Shown here piece after piece: positions 8,320-15,716 of a stretch of DNA of 64,000 nucleotides. A program made the translations under genes and the position numbers. Origin of the DNA: UBA1366 sp047602575. Lineage in GTDB: Bacteria; Bacillota; Clostridia; Oscillospirales; Ruminococcaceae. The notes beneath the pieces were generated by a model, which had not been told where the DNA came from, searched no databases, and saw only the letters and a list, made by a program, of their open reading frames with translations. The stretch is from assembly GCA_047602575.1 (NCBI GenBank), contig JASGGY010000003.1, positions 1,116,001 through 1,180,000 on the forward strand, written 5' to 3'. How positions within the stretch are numbered: the stretch's first letter is position 1; every line of letters starts with the position of its first letter.

Positions 8320-9007
8320 ATTCGGTTTCGGCGGTTGCGTCCGTTTCATCCGATGCGCCGGTCAGAGATTTCTTCCAATCGTCGAGCTTTGACTGGACAA
8401 GGGAATAGGTCTGTTTGGTGACATCGGGCATTTCGTCGATGCTTGAATAGCCGAACGCGGAATACGCACTCTCAAAGCCCTTGTTGATCGCGTCGGTGAG
8501 CGTGTCCAGATTGGACGCGTCGCCGTTGGCAAGGAGCTTTGCCATATCCAAAATCCGGTCGGAAACCTTTTCGGCTGACCAGTAGCCGTCGCCGCTGATG
8601 GAATCCGCCGCTTCCGCGGAATCCTCCGCAGTGAACTCCACACTCGCATTGATGGTGACCTTCAGGCTGGTGGAATTGTTCACCACACCGGCAAGTCCGG
8701 TGAAATCCAGACCCTTCGCATTCGCCTGCTGCGTGAGCATATCGGAAATCATCTGGCTCATGGCATTCTGGCGCTGGGTTTCCATTTCTTCAAGCGTTTT
8801 GTTCAGGGTGCTTTTTGAATAAATACCGGTGCCCGTTGTATCGGCAGTTGTTTCAGATGATGTATAGCCTTCTTTTGCGAACGCGTCGGCGGCGGAGGTA
8901 TCCTGCGCGTCGGAAACCGCATCCAGCAGGGCTGTCATTGTGTCTTCGGACGAGGACGCGGCGGTTGCGGTGCTGTTGGGGGTAGAAAGCAGTGATACCA
9001 TGTCCAT
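8318..9007 (-). CDS. DUF5610-like protein at end of flagellar region
   Basis: Protein of 229 residues, acidic and Ser/Thr-rich, without signal or membrane segment. The C-terminal part (about 145-215: GYWSAEKVSDRILDMAKLL, INKGFESAYSAFG, TKQTYSLVQSKLDDWKKSL) resembles DUF5610, a domain seen in proteins near flagellar loci; this is a recognition by pattern and not certain. The N-terminal part is low complexity, and residues 80-110 look helical. The start is the ATG with AAAGGA eight bases upstream; more distal starts lack a ribosome site. It is the last gene of the flagellin-parA-comFB stretch. Confidence 0.6.
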   Translation of the reverse strand: MDMVSLLSTPNSTATAASSSEDTMTALLDAVSDAQDTSAADAFAKEGYTSSETTADTTGTGIYSKSTLNKTLEEMETQRQNAMSQMISDMLTQQANAKGLDFTGLAGVVNNSTSLKVTINASVEFTAEDSAEAADSISGDGYWSAEKVSDRILDMAKLLANGDASNLDTLTDAINKGFESAYSAFGYSSIDEMPDVTKQTYSLVQSKLDDWKKSLTGASDETDATAETE

Positions 9008-9134
9008 AAAAACCATCCTTTCGCAGTGGTGCGCAGAAATGCACCGGTTCATTTGTCGGTGAAGATCGTATCTTACACATCGGCGGTTTTATCGGAAATT
9101 CAAGGGCTGTAACGTGCAAAAATTTTCCGGCTGG

Positions 9135-9743
9135 TCAGTGGCGCGGGTGGGCTTTGACATAGAGGATGGCTTTCATGATGGCGTTCATAACCTCGTTGGA
9201 ATCCGCTTTCTCCACGATTTTTTCCACGTCCTCGCGGGAGGTGATGATGTACTTCGGCTTGATGTTGTTCAGCGCCATGGCGATGATGTCCTGCCGGCAG
9301 CGCGTGCATTTGCAGCTCGCGAATTTCTCAAACGCCGCATCGAATTTTTTCAGCACAGCATGCTCGCTGACGTTGACCATGATGGTTTCCACCGAAACGC
9401 CGCCAACACCGTTGACCGCGGGTGCGGCGGGTACGGGATCGGTTTCGGATTCCTGCTCTGTTTTCCGGCTTTTTCGCGGCGCGGGTTTTGTCTGGGGCGA
9501 CAGCTTTACGTCAAGCGACGCATCGTCCTCCGCGTCGTCCTCGTCGGCATCCGTGTCGTCATCAAGTTCCGCATCCTCCGCGGCGGGGCGCTTTTTTTTG
9601 CGTACTTCCGGCTTGGGTTCTTCCTCGGCCGGCGGGTTGTTTTTCATATCGATGGCGGAAATGATGTTTGCGGATGCCGCGCCGGACGGCATAATTTTAT
9701 TGAACATGATTTCACGGTCGATTTCGCGTTTGCTCTTTGCCAT
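9135..9743 (-). CDS. ComFB-family protein with acidic linker
   Basis: A 202-residue protein. The C-terminal 95 residues match the late-competence protein ComFB family: IMVNVSEHAVLKKFDAAFEKF, a three-cysteine motif CKCTRCRQD (metal binding likely), IAMALNNIKPKYI, and the closing NAIMKAILYVKAHP. The N-terminal half is a disordered linker of alternating acidic and basic blocks (ELDDDTDADEDDAEDDASLD). ComFB proteins are small signalling or competence-linked proteins of poorly known function; some cyanobacterial ones bind cyclic dinucleotides. It follows parA closely (33-base gap) with a GGAGG site, so the two probably work together. Confidence 0.8.
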   Translation of the reverse strand: MAKSKREIDREIMFNKIMPSGAASANIISAIDMKNNPPAEEEPKPEVRKKKRPAAEDAELDDDTDADEDDAEDDASLDVKLSPQTKPAPRKSRKTEQESETDPVPAAPAVNGVGGVSVETIMVNVSEHAVLKKFDAAFEKFASCKCTRCRQDIIAMALNNIKPKYIITSREDVEKIVEKADSNEVMNAIMKAILYVKAHPRH

Positions 9744-9776
9744 ATCTATCCTCCATTGCGATGTGCTGTTACCGAT

Positions 9777-10556
9777 TTAAAAACCATTGGATCTGGCTGT
9801 GTCGATTTTTGAAATCTCCTCCGCCAACGCGCAGAAATCCTTTGCGCCGGCGCTTTTGCGCGCATATTCGTGAATGTCGCGCTGGAGGGACTGCGCCTCG
9901 GCAAGGGAATAGGAGTTGCGGATGTATGTCCCGAAAATGGGGATATCCAGACTCTGGGAGATCATGTTCGCCGTCGCGCAGACCTCGCAATGGAGCTTGG
10001 AGCGCTTGTTGTATTTATTGACCAGAATGCCGGCGATTTTGATGTCGGGGTTAATAGACTGGCGGATGTGGGCGATGGTTTCATAAACAAGCTGAAGCCC
10101 CTGCAGGCTGAAAATATCCGGTGTCATGGGAATGATCACATAATCGCACGCGGCGAGCGCGTTGACGGTGAGGATGCCAAGCCCCGGCGGAGAATCGATG
10201 AGGATATAGTCATAAAACCGGCTGACACCGGCAAGGCTGTTTTTTAAAAGGAACTCACGGTTTTTTCCCGTGAACTCCAGCTCGATGCCGCTGAGGAGGA
10301 TGTTCGAGGGGATGATGTCGGTCATACAGCGGCGCTGGATGGCGTCCTGTGTTTCAATTTTCTTCCGCATTACGTCATAGACGGTGGGCTGGGTGTCAAA
10401 ATCAGCGCCCGTGCTGAAGGAGAGGTTGCTTTGCGGATCCATATCCACAGAAAGCACCCGCGCACCGCGTTTGTTGAGCGAGGAGGACAGCGCGTTGACG
10501 GTGGTGGTTTTGCCCACACCGCCCTTTTGCGTCACAACGGAGATCACAAGACTCAT
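9777..10556 (-). CDS. ParA/Soj-type ATPase next to flagellin
   Basis: Complete 259-residue ParA-type P-loop ATPase: deviant Walker A KGGVGKTT, switch I DMDPQSNLS, Walker B YDYILIDSPPGLGIL, and the C-terminal helix region. ParA proteins position cargo (chromosome origins, chemoreceptor arrays, flagella) by cycling on DNA. No parB gene or parS-like site is nearby, and the sequence lacks the membrane-targeting tail of MinD/FlhG. With flagellin upstream and comFB downstream, it is more likely an orphan positioning ATPase than the chromosomal Soj. It has its own promoter. Confidence 0.9.
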   Translation of the reverse strand: MSLVISVVTQKGGVGKTTTVNALSSSLNKRGARVLSVDMDPQSNLSFSTGADFDTQPTVYDVMRKKIETQDAIQRRCMTDIIPSNILLSGIELEFTGKNREFLLKNSLAGVSRFYDYILIDSPPGLGILTVNALAACDYVIIPMTPDIFSLQGLQLVYETIAHIRQSINPDIKIAGILVNKYNKRSKLHCEVCATANMISQSLDIPIFGTYIRNSYSLAEAQSLQRDIHEYARKSAGAKDFCALAEEISKIDTARSNGF

Positions 10557-10623
10557 GCGTTATTTCCTGCCTTCCTCACAAATCCCCGGATTTCCGCGCA
10601 ATCGCGGTTTTCGTGTCAGAATT

Positions 10624-10652
10624 ATTATAGCAGATTCTTATCCGTTTATCAA
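10624..10652 (-). promoter_or_regulatory. Sigma-A promoter of parA
   Basis: Minus-strand TTGATA (10647-10652), a 17-base spacer and perfect TATAAT (10624-10629), about 60 bases before the parA start. Confidence 0.85.
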
Positions 10653-10673
10653 GTCCCGCCCGTGTTTTATCGC

Positions 10674-10700
10674 AAAAAAAGTCCGCCCCAAAGGGCGGAC
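10674..10700 (-). terminator. Flagellin terminator
   Basis: GTCCGCCC (10681-10688) pairs with GGGCGGAC (10693-10700); on the minus strand the stem is followed by seven T (A-run 10674-10680). It lies 35 bases after the flagellin stop. Confidence 0.93.
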
Positions 10701-10735
10701 GTGTGTTCACTATGCTACCATAAAAGCGATGAAGC

Positions 10736-11740
10736 TTACTGGAGGAGCTGGAGAACGTTCTGCGGCTGCTGGTTTGCTTGTGCAAGCATCGCCTGTGCTG
10801 CCTGGGTAAGAACGTTGCCCTGGGTGTACTCCATCATGGTCTTTGCCATATCTGTGTCGCGGATACGGCTGTTTGCAGAGCTCATGTTCTCGGATGCAGT
10901 GTTCAGGTTGTTGATTGTGTAATCAAGTCTGTTCTGCATAGCTCCGAGGTCTGCTCTCTGGGAAGAAACGGTGTTGATAACCTTGCGGATTTCCTCAGCT
11001 GCAACAGAAGCGTAGTTCTGGTCGGAGATGTTGATGGTGAATCCGGGGTCTGTCAACTGCGACGAGCTGTTGGTAACAGTCAGGTCAACGCCCGTGTCTG
11101 AGCCAACGGTTACAGCAGTCATGTCGGAGAACAGATCCTTGGTGTACAGGCTGTTGATGTCAACCGACAGCTTGTCAGACTTCTTGGAAGTTTCACCGAT
11201 CTGAAGGGTCAGGGAAGCGCCGGTGGTCGATCCGCCGCCAACCGTGGTATAACCGGACTGGAGGTTACCGTTGAAGAGCTTGATGTTGTTGAAGTTTGCG
11301 GTGTCTGCGATTCTGTCGATTTCAGCGGAAAGCTGATCCATCTCAGCCTGGAGGGCTGCACGGTCGGTTCCTGCCTTTGAGGTGTCAGACGAGCTGTACG
11401 CTGCAGCGGCGGTTGCTTTGCCGCTTTCCATGGTGCCGTTTGCGGATTTCTCTGCAAGCTCCACCATACGGTTAAGCATGTCATGCACTTCGCTCATGTA
11501 ACCTTCAGCGGTCTGGATGAGGGAGATGCCGTCCTGTGCGTTGGCAGATGCGGTGTCGAGTGCCTTGATCTGGGCTTTCATTTTTTCCGAAATCGCAAGA
11601 CCGGACGCGTCGTCAGCCGCTCTGTTGATTCTGTAGCCGGAAGAAAGCTTTTCAAGGTTCTTGGAAACTGCGCTGTTGTTCTTGTTGAGGTTACTATTGG
11701 CGTTGATTGCCATAGTATTTGTTCTAACGATCATACCCAT
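10736..11740 (-). CDS. hag: Flagellin
   Basis: A 334-residue flagellin with the conserved D0/D1 ends (NSAVSKNLEKLSSGYRINR and ADDASGLAISEKMKAQ; C-terminal DTDMAKTMMEYTQGNVL and AQAMLAQANQQPQNVLQLL) and a short central region, so the surface D2/D3 part is small. The D1 segment LNRMVELAEKSANGT matches the region bound by TLR5 in enterobacterial flagellins, with the key Arg and Glu present. The ATG has GGAGG eight bases upstream. The gene has its own sigma-28-like promoter, a roughly 220-base leader and a strong terminator, as expected for the late filament gene. Filament partners (FlgK, FlgL, FliD, FliS) are not in the window. Confidence 0.97.
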   Translation of the reverse strand: MGMIVRTNTMAINANSNLNKNNSAVSKNLEKLSSGYRINRAADDASGLAISEKMKAQIKALDTASANAQDGISLIQTAEGYMSEVHDMLNRMVELAEKSANGTMESGKATAAAAYSSSDTSKAGTDRAALQAEMDQLSAEIDRIADTANFNNIKLFNGNLQSGYTTVGGGSTTGASLTLQIGETSKKSDKLSVDINSLYTKDLFSDMTAVTVGSDTGVDLTVTNSSSQLTDPGFTINISDQNYASVAAEEIRKVINTVSSQRADLGAMQNRLDYTINNLNTASENMSSANSRIRDTDMAKTMMEYTQGNVLTQAAQAMLAQANQQPQNVLQLLQ

Positions 11741-11954
11741 AAATCATACCTCCATGTTTTAATTTGACGGAAAAATCCTTTTTCCGTGAGCCCTGATCAG
11801 GCTCTTTGTTGTATGGGTGGGGTCAGTGCTTCCCAGCACATGGTGTCGATGCGTCCCCGCATAAACTTGTGTCCGGTGCGAACCGGCGGGCCCTGCCGGA
11901 ACGTCTGCCCCGGTGCGGCTACACGGTCGGCGAACCGTCTGTGTTCCGCTTACG
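11741..11954 (-). promoter_or_regulatory. Structured flagellin mRNA leader with GGA-loop hairpins
   Basis: The leader between the sigma-28 -10 box and the flagellin start is about 215 bases, much more GC-rich than needed for a simple leader. On the minus strand three hairpins stand close to the ribosome site: CGGAAAAAGGATTTTTCCG (11768-11786, eight-base stem, loop GGA), GAGCCTGATCAGGGCTC (11788-11804) and GTGCTGGGAAGCAC (11826-11839, loop GGGA). GGA in a hairpin loop is the binding element of CsrA, which represses hag in Bacillus. No csrA or fliW is in the window. Regulation is inferred. I could not fit a c-di-GMP riboswitch consensus. Confidence 0.5.
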
Positions 11955-11960
11955 ATTAAT

Positions 11961-11988
11961 ATATCGGCTATTTTCTCTCATCAGTAAA
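11961..11988 (-). promoter_or_regulatory. Sigma-28 type promoter of flagellin
   Basis: Minus-strand GCCGATAT (11961-11968) is an exact sigma-D/sigma-28 -10 element. The -35 is poor: TTTA at 11985-11988 with a 16-base spacer instead of TAAA. The gene for the cognate sigma factor lies at 16478-17266. Confidence 0.65.
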
Positions 11989-12039
11989 GGCAGAAAGACT
12001 ACGAATTTACGCGGACTTTTTTATGTATTTTGCACAAAA

Positions 12040-12675
12040 TCAGCGATTCCGGTTCGCAAGCTCCCTTTGTTTCTTGAATAAATACGCGCACAGCCTGTCG
12101 TTGTCGCCGCCGCGCTCGGCGATGAATTCCCCGCCGTAGGTCAGCCGCCGCGCAAAATCCTCGCTGATGCGCCGGATGATGCGCACGGGGGTGACGATTG
12201 CGCGCTCCTCGATATGAAGCTCCGTCCACATCGTTTCGCCAAGCTCCAGCTCCTTGACCGATTCAAAACGCATACCGCACAGCGAAAGGTCCCGCACCAC
12301 CACGGTGAACACACTAACGGAGTCCTCCGCCAGTGCGTCGCGGGTCGGGGCAAGCTTTGCCTTCAGCTCCAGCTCGACGCGGAAATAGGTGCGCCGCTCG
12401 TGGGAAACAATCTGGATCAGATTGACGATTTTCATCTCCCGCCGGGTGGAGGTCAGCACCTGCCCCAGCACGACCGTGAAGCCCAGCTTAGCGTTGTGGA
12501 TGCTGATTTTCACATCCGTTCCGGTTTTCACCAGCCGCATATCCCCGCTTTTGGGCACAACGCGGATGAAATCCTTTTCCACCTCATTGATCAGCCCCAC
12601 GGTAATCATCTCGTTGGTGTCGGTGGTCACCTCGCAGATGGATTGTTTATACCCGGCGGCTATCGACTGATACAT
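12040..12675 (-). CDS. PilZ-domain flagellar brake (YcgR/MotI-like)
   Basis: A 211-residue protein with an N-terminal YcgR-type beta domain (about 1-95) and a C-terminal PilZ domain (about 97-205). Both c-di-GMP motifs are intact: RTYFR (RxxxR) and DLSLCG (DxSxxG). In Bacillus the homologue MotI/DgrA binds MotA when loaded with c-di-GMP and uncouples the motor; in E. coli YcgR acts on FliG and MotA. It ends the long minus-strand flagellar operon, with AAAGGGGGTG before the ATG. Its presence where fliG is missing and motA is altered is notable, because these are its usual targets. Confidence 0.9.
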   Translation of the reverse strand: MYQSIAAGYKQSICEVTTDTNEMITVGLINEVEKDFIRVVPKSGDMRLVKTGTDVKISIHNAKLGFTVVLGQVLTSTRREMKIVNLIQIVSHERRTYFRVELELKAKLAPTRDALAEDSVSVFTVVVRDLSLCGMRFESVKELELGETMWTELHIEERAIVTPVRIIRRISEDFARRLTYGGEFIAERGGDNDRLCAYLFKKQRELANRNR

Positions 12676-12712
12676 CCTGTCACCCCCTTTTATTTCTTTC
12701 TATTAAAACCCT

Positions 12713-13010
12713 TCATTGCGGAAGATCCTGAACAAGCTCTTTTTTCAGTTTGTCCGATGCTTTTAAAATAGAAGCGTAAATTACGGCGACGACCTCATAA
12801 AGCTCCTGCGGGATGGCGCTGCCGACCTCGAAGCATACAAAGCAGCGACGCGGCGCTGTCGTCGCGGTAAACGGGAATGCCGTTGACCTCGGCGATGCCG
12901 ATGATTTTCTGTGCGATTTCGCCGTAGCCGGAAGCCACCACAAGGGGTGCTAAGTCTTTTTCCGTGTCGTACTTGAGGGCGACGGCTTTGTTCTTTTTAG
13001 ATTGTGACAT
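12713..13010 (-). pseudogene. FlhB C-terminal homologue (YlqH/EscU-like), frameshifted
   Basis: Two frames together encode one FlhB-C-like protein. The first, from the ATG at 13010, reads KKNKAVALKYDTEKDLAPLV, then ASGYGEIAQKIIGIAEVNGI up to PVYRDDSAASLL; the rest (FEVGSAIPQELYEVVAVIYASI, then LKASDKLKKE) continues one base out of frame. The switch lies near 12830-12841, where removing one base from a short T-run (minus strand, complement of 12839-12841) restores a single frame of about 98 codons. It resembles Bacillus YlqH, the small FlhB-like protein encoded after a FliK-like gene, an order also seen here. The start overlaps the upstream gene by 14 bases. Real mutation or sequence error cannot be told apart. 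Confidence 0.75.
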
Positions 13011-14901
13011 TGATGCCTGCCCTCCTCAGCGGTAGCGTTTTAAACACATCGATCAGCGAGCGTTCTTCCGTGCGCGCTGCGATTTGAATTTCCGTGAACC
13101 GGTAATCGGAGGAAGCGGTTGCCTGCCGGATGTCCGCGGAAAGGTTCTGATAGAAATCCGTCGCTTCCGGCGGGCAGAAAATCTTAAGATCGATGTTCTT
13201 CCCCGTCACAAAAAGCTCCGCCTCAAACTTCCCCACGCCGTCCACGTCAAAGAGAAACAACATATGCGAAGCGCCCTTGCCCTTGCGTTCGTCCGCGGGC
13301 AGCTCCTCCTCCGCGTCGGGATTGATCCACATCTCCGCGCAAGCCTGCGTGTCCTCGTATTCCGCCGGAATGACATAATGCAGCAGCGGCGTGAAGTTGC
13401 TTGGCGAGGAGAGCATACTGTAGATGATTTTATCCATACTGTCGGAGCTTAACAGGCGCACGTTCTCGTTAACGCTTTGCTTATAGATGATTTCCGCAAG
13501 CGCTTTGAGCGTCTGGGATTGCGTGCCGGCCGGGTCGGGCTGCGCGCGGTATTGCTCAAACTCTGCGGTAAATTGATCGCGCAGCTTTTGTTCGGTCACG
13601 GTTTTGATGAAATTCAAAAACGCGTCGTCGGTCTGACCGGCGGCATCGCTATAGCGGGAGAGGTTATACGTCGCAAGCGAAATGGTCTTTGCCGCGTCCG
13701 CGGAATACAGCACGCTTTTTTCCATCTCGCCGAACAGCGCGAGCGTTTTCGCCTTGAGCGCGGAAAAATCCTGCCCGCCGGAAGTCCGCGCGGCCTGTTG
13801 CGCGCCGGCGAGGGCTTTTGCGAACGCATCCGCGGCACGCTCGAGCGACTGCGGGAGCTGTGCGCCGGCGCTTCTTACCGCGCGCAGGGCTGTGTCAAGC
13901 GTCCGCGCCGTATCCGCCGCACCGCCGGAAAGCCGCTGATCTGTTTCCGCAAGGGTGCGCAGCAGTGCCGATGCAGCGCCCTTCTGTGCGCCCTGCACAT
14001 TCCGCAGCGCATTTTTCAGCTCGTCGGTGATCATGCCGTCCGCGCCCCGCAAGGCTTTTGTCAGCGCGTTCGCGGCGGCTTTTTGTCCGGCAAGGCTTTT
14101 AATCAGCGCCTGTGTCGCATCCGCTGTGCCTGCGGGCAGGGCGTTTGCGCTTTTCATCGCGGCAAGCAGCTCCTGTGCGGCGCTCTTCAGTTCGCCGGAA
14201 GCCGCTTCGGAAAGCCCCTGCGCAGCGGTTTGCAGCGCTTTTGTCATGGCAAGCGCATCCCCGCCCTTTTCGGCGGACTGCGCGAGAAACGCATCAAATT
14301 CCTTGATCAGCCCGTCGAGCTTTTCCAGCAGTGGGGCGGAGGAGTTAAACACGCTTTTTAAGTAAATCAGATTGTTTTTTGTGCCGCCGGCAACGTCGGA
14401 TTTTGCCGCATCCTGATAAAGAATTTTCAGAAACACTGCCGCCGCGCTGTCAAGCTCCGGCGATTTTGCCTGCGCAAGCGCGCCGCGCAGCGTGTCGAAC
14501 AAGCCGCCTTTAAACAGGGTCGCGGTGTTCTCCTGATTTTTCATCTCTGCCGCGATTTGCTCCGGCGTAACGGAAAGCTTGTCGAGCAGCTGATTGATTT
14601 CCTCGGTCTGGGGGTCATTGTTGAGCATGAGGATGTTGGATATCTGGCGCATCATCATGATGCTGCGGATAAACGTCACTGAGGAGTCCGGCGTTTTCAC
14701 CGCCTGATAAAGGGCGTTGGACGAGCCGTCTTCGCGCACGGTGTTGCTTTGCGCCTGCGCTTCGCCCCTGCCGGCAGTCTGCTTGACCTTGCTTAAATCC
14801 TGAAAGTCAAAGGGCGCAGCCGACGGGTCGCGATGCTCCTTGACCGCCGTCACAACGTTTCGGTTGTTGATCGGCGTCGCCGCTTTCACCAGATCCGCCA
14901 T
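12997..14901 (-). CDS. FliK-like / YlqG-like large flagellar-operon protein
   Basis: A 634-residue protein without signal or membrane segment. Residues about 150-400 are an alanine-rich, helical, low-complexity stretch (repeated Ala-Leu-Lys segments), and the last 200 residues form a conserved-looking domain (LLSSPSNFTPLLHYVIPAEY, MLFLFDVDGVGKFEAELFV, and DIRQATASSDYRFTEIQIAA) that recalls the C-terminal domain of FliK-type hook-length proteins. Bacillus has a similar pair, ylqG (large, poorly known) and ylqH. The ATG has GGGGTGAG upstream; a GTG two codons earlier is possible. Function: perhaps a second ruler or export-switch protein, inferred from shape and neighbours only. Confidence 0.6.
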   Translation of the reverse strand: MADLVKAATPINNRNVVTAVKEHRDPSAAPFDFQDLSKVKQTAGRGEAQAQSNTVREDGSSNALYQAVKTPDSSVTFIRSIMMMRQISNILMLNNDPQTEEINQLLDKLSVTPEQIAAEMKNQENTATLFKGGLFDTLRGALAQAKSPELDSAAAVFLKILYQDAAKSDVAGGTKNNLIYLKSVFNSSAPLLEKLDGLIKEFDAFLAQSAEKGGDALAMTKALQTAAQGLSEAASGELKSAAQELLAAMKSANALPAGTADATQALIKSLAGQKAAANALTKALRGADGMITDELKNALRNVQGAQKGAASALLRTLAETDQRLSGGAADTARTLDTALRAVRSAGAQLPQSLERAADAFAKALAGAQQAARTSGGQDFSALKAKTLALFGEMEKSVLYSADAAKTISLATYNLSRYSDAAGQTDDAFLNFIKTVTEQKLRDQFTAEFEQYRAQPDPAGTQSQTLKALAEIIYKQSVNENVRLLSSDSMDKIIYSMLSSPSNFTPLLHYVIPAEYEDTQACAEMWINPDAEEELPADERKGKGASHMLFLFDVDGVGKFEAELFVTGKNIDLKIFCPPEATDFYQNLSADIRQATASSDYRFTEIQIAARTEERSLIDVFKTLPLRRAGINVTI

Positions 14902-14951
14902 TTCCACTCACCCCTTGCCTGAAGCTGTTTTTATGCAATCACAGTGCCGTG

Positions 14952-15698
14952 TTATCTGCGCAGGGCGTTGACGGTGTCCTCCATCTCGTCGGCGGTCTGC
15001 ACCACGCGGGAGGAGAACTGGTAGGCGCGCTGTAGGACAATCATATCGGACATTTCCTTGGCGATGTCCACATTGCTGCGCTCGGTGTAGGATTCGAGCA
15101 GCTTGTAGGTCCCCGCCTCCATGGGCTGGGCTTCGCCGGAAATCTCCGTCTGGTAAAAGCTCTGGTCGCCCGCGCGCTGCAAGCCGTAAGGATTGGTGAA
15201 ATCAAACACACCGATGGCGTTCTTGACCGCACCGGTGTCAAGCGTTCCGTCGGCGGCATCCGGCACAATGATTTTCTGGCTGTTTGCGTCAAGCACATAC
15301 GCGCCGTCGCTTGTGACGAGGTAATTTCCGCCCGCTTCGACGCTGATGTCGAACGTGCCGTCGCGGGTGTATTGCACCGCGCCGTCGCGCTCCACCGCAA
15401 ACAGTCCGTCACCCTCAAGTGCGAAATCAAGCGGATAATCGGACTTGGCAAGCTCGCCCTGTGTAAACTGGAGGCTGTCGTCATAAATTCGCACGCCGTG
15501 TCCGGATTTGACAGAGGTTTCCTCGGTCAGTGCATCGTTCTTGTTGATGTCCATATTGTTGTAAACCAGCTCGCGGAAATTCGCTTTGGTTGATTTGTAG
15601 CCGGTGGTGGAGGTGTTTGCGATGTTGTGCGCGGTAACATTGACGGCGTTTTCATAAGCGGACAGACCGGATTTTCCGGTGTAGAACATATTGTTCAT
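14952..15698 (-). CDS. flgG: Flagellar basal-body rod protein FlgG-like
   Basis: A 248-residue member of the FlgG/FlgF/FlgE axial family: N-terminal rod motif NAVNVTAHNIANTSTTGYKSTKANF, central beta domain (DYPLDFALEGDGLFAV, YTRDGTFDIS), and C-terminal SYTERSNVDIAKEMSDMIVLQRAYQ with SSRVVQTADEMEDTVNALRR. It forms the distal rod that passes through the peptidoglycan. In Bacillus the pair flhO-flhP occupies this role. It is encoded 18 bases after the next rod gene, with AAAGGAG before the ATG. Confidence 0.9.
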   Translation of the reverse strand: MNNMFYTGKSGLSAYENAVNVTAHNIANTSTTGYKSTKANFRELVYNNMDINKNDALTEETSVKSGHGVRIYDDSLQFTQGELAKSDYPLDFALEGDGLFAVERDGAVQYTRDGTFDISVEAGGNYLVTSDGAYVLDANSQKIIVPDAADGTLDTGAVKNAIGVFDFTNPYGLQRAGDQSFYQTEISGEAQPMEAGTYKLLESYTERSNVDIAKEMSDMIVLQRAYQFSSRVVQTADEMEDTVNALRR

Positions 15699-15716
15699 TC
15701 TGCTGCTCCTTTCCGG

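Noticed and set aside
9777..10556. FlhG/MinD-type flagellar number regulator
   Set aside because: The ATPase lacks the C-terminal amphipathic membrane-targeting helix and the FlhF-activating N-terminal motif; it reads as ParA/Soj type.
11741..11954. c-di-GMP (GEMM) riboswitch in the flagellin leader
   Set aside because: The leader is GC-rich and contains a GGGGACGCA word, but the paired tetraloop-receptor layout and other conserved positions of GEMM-I or GEMM-II could not be fitted.
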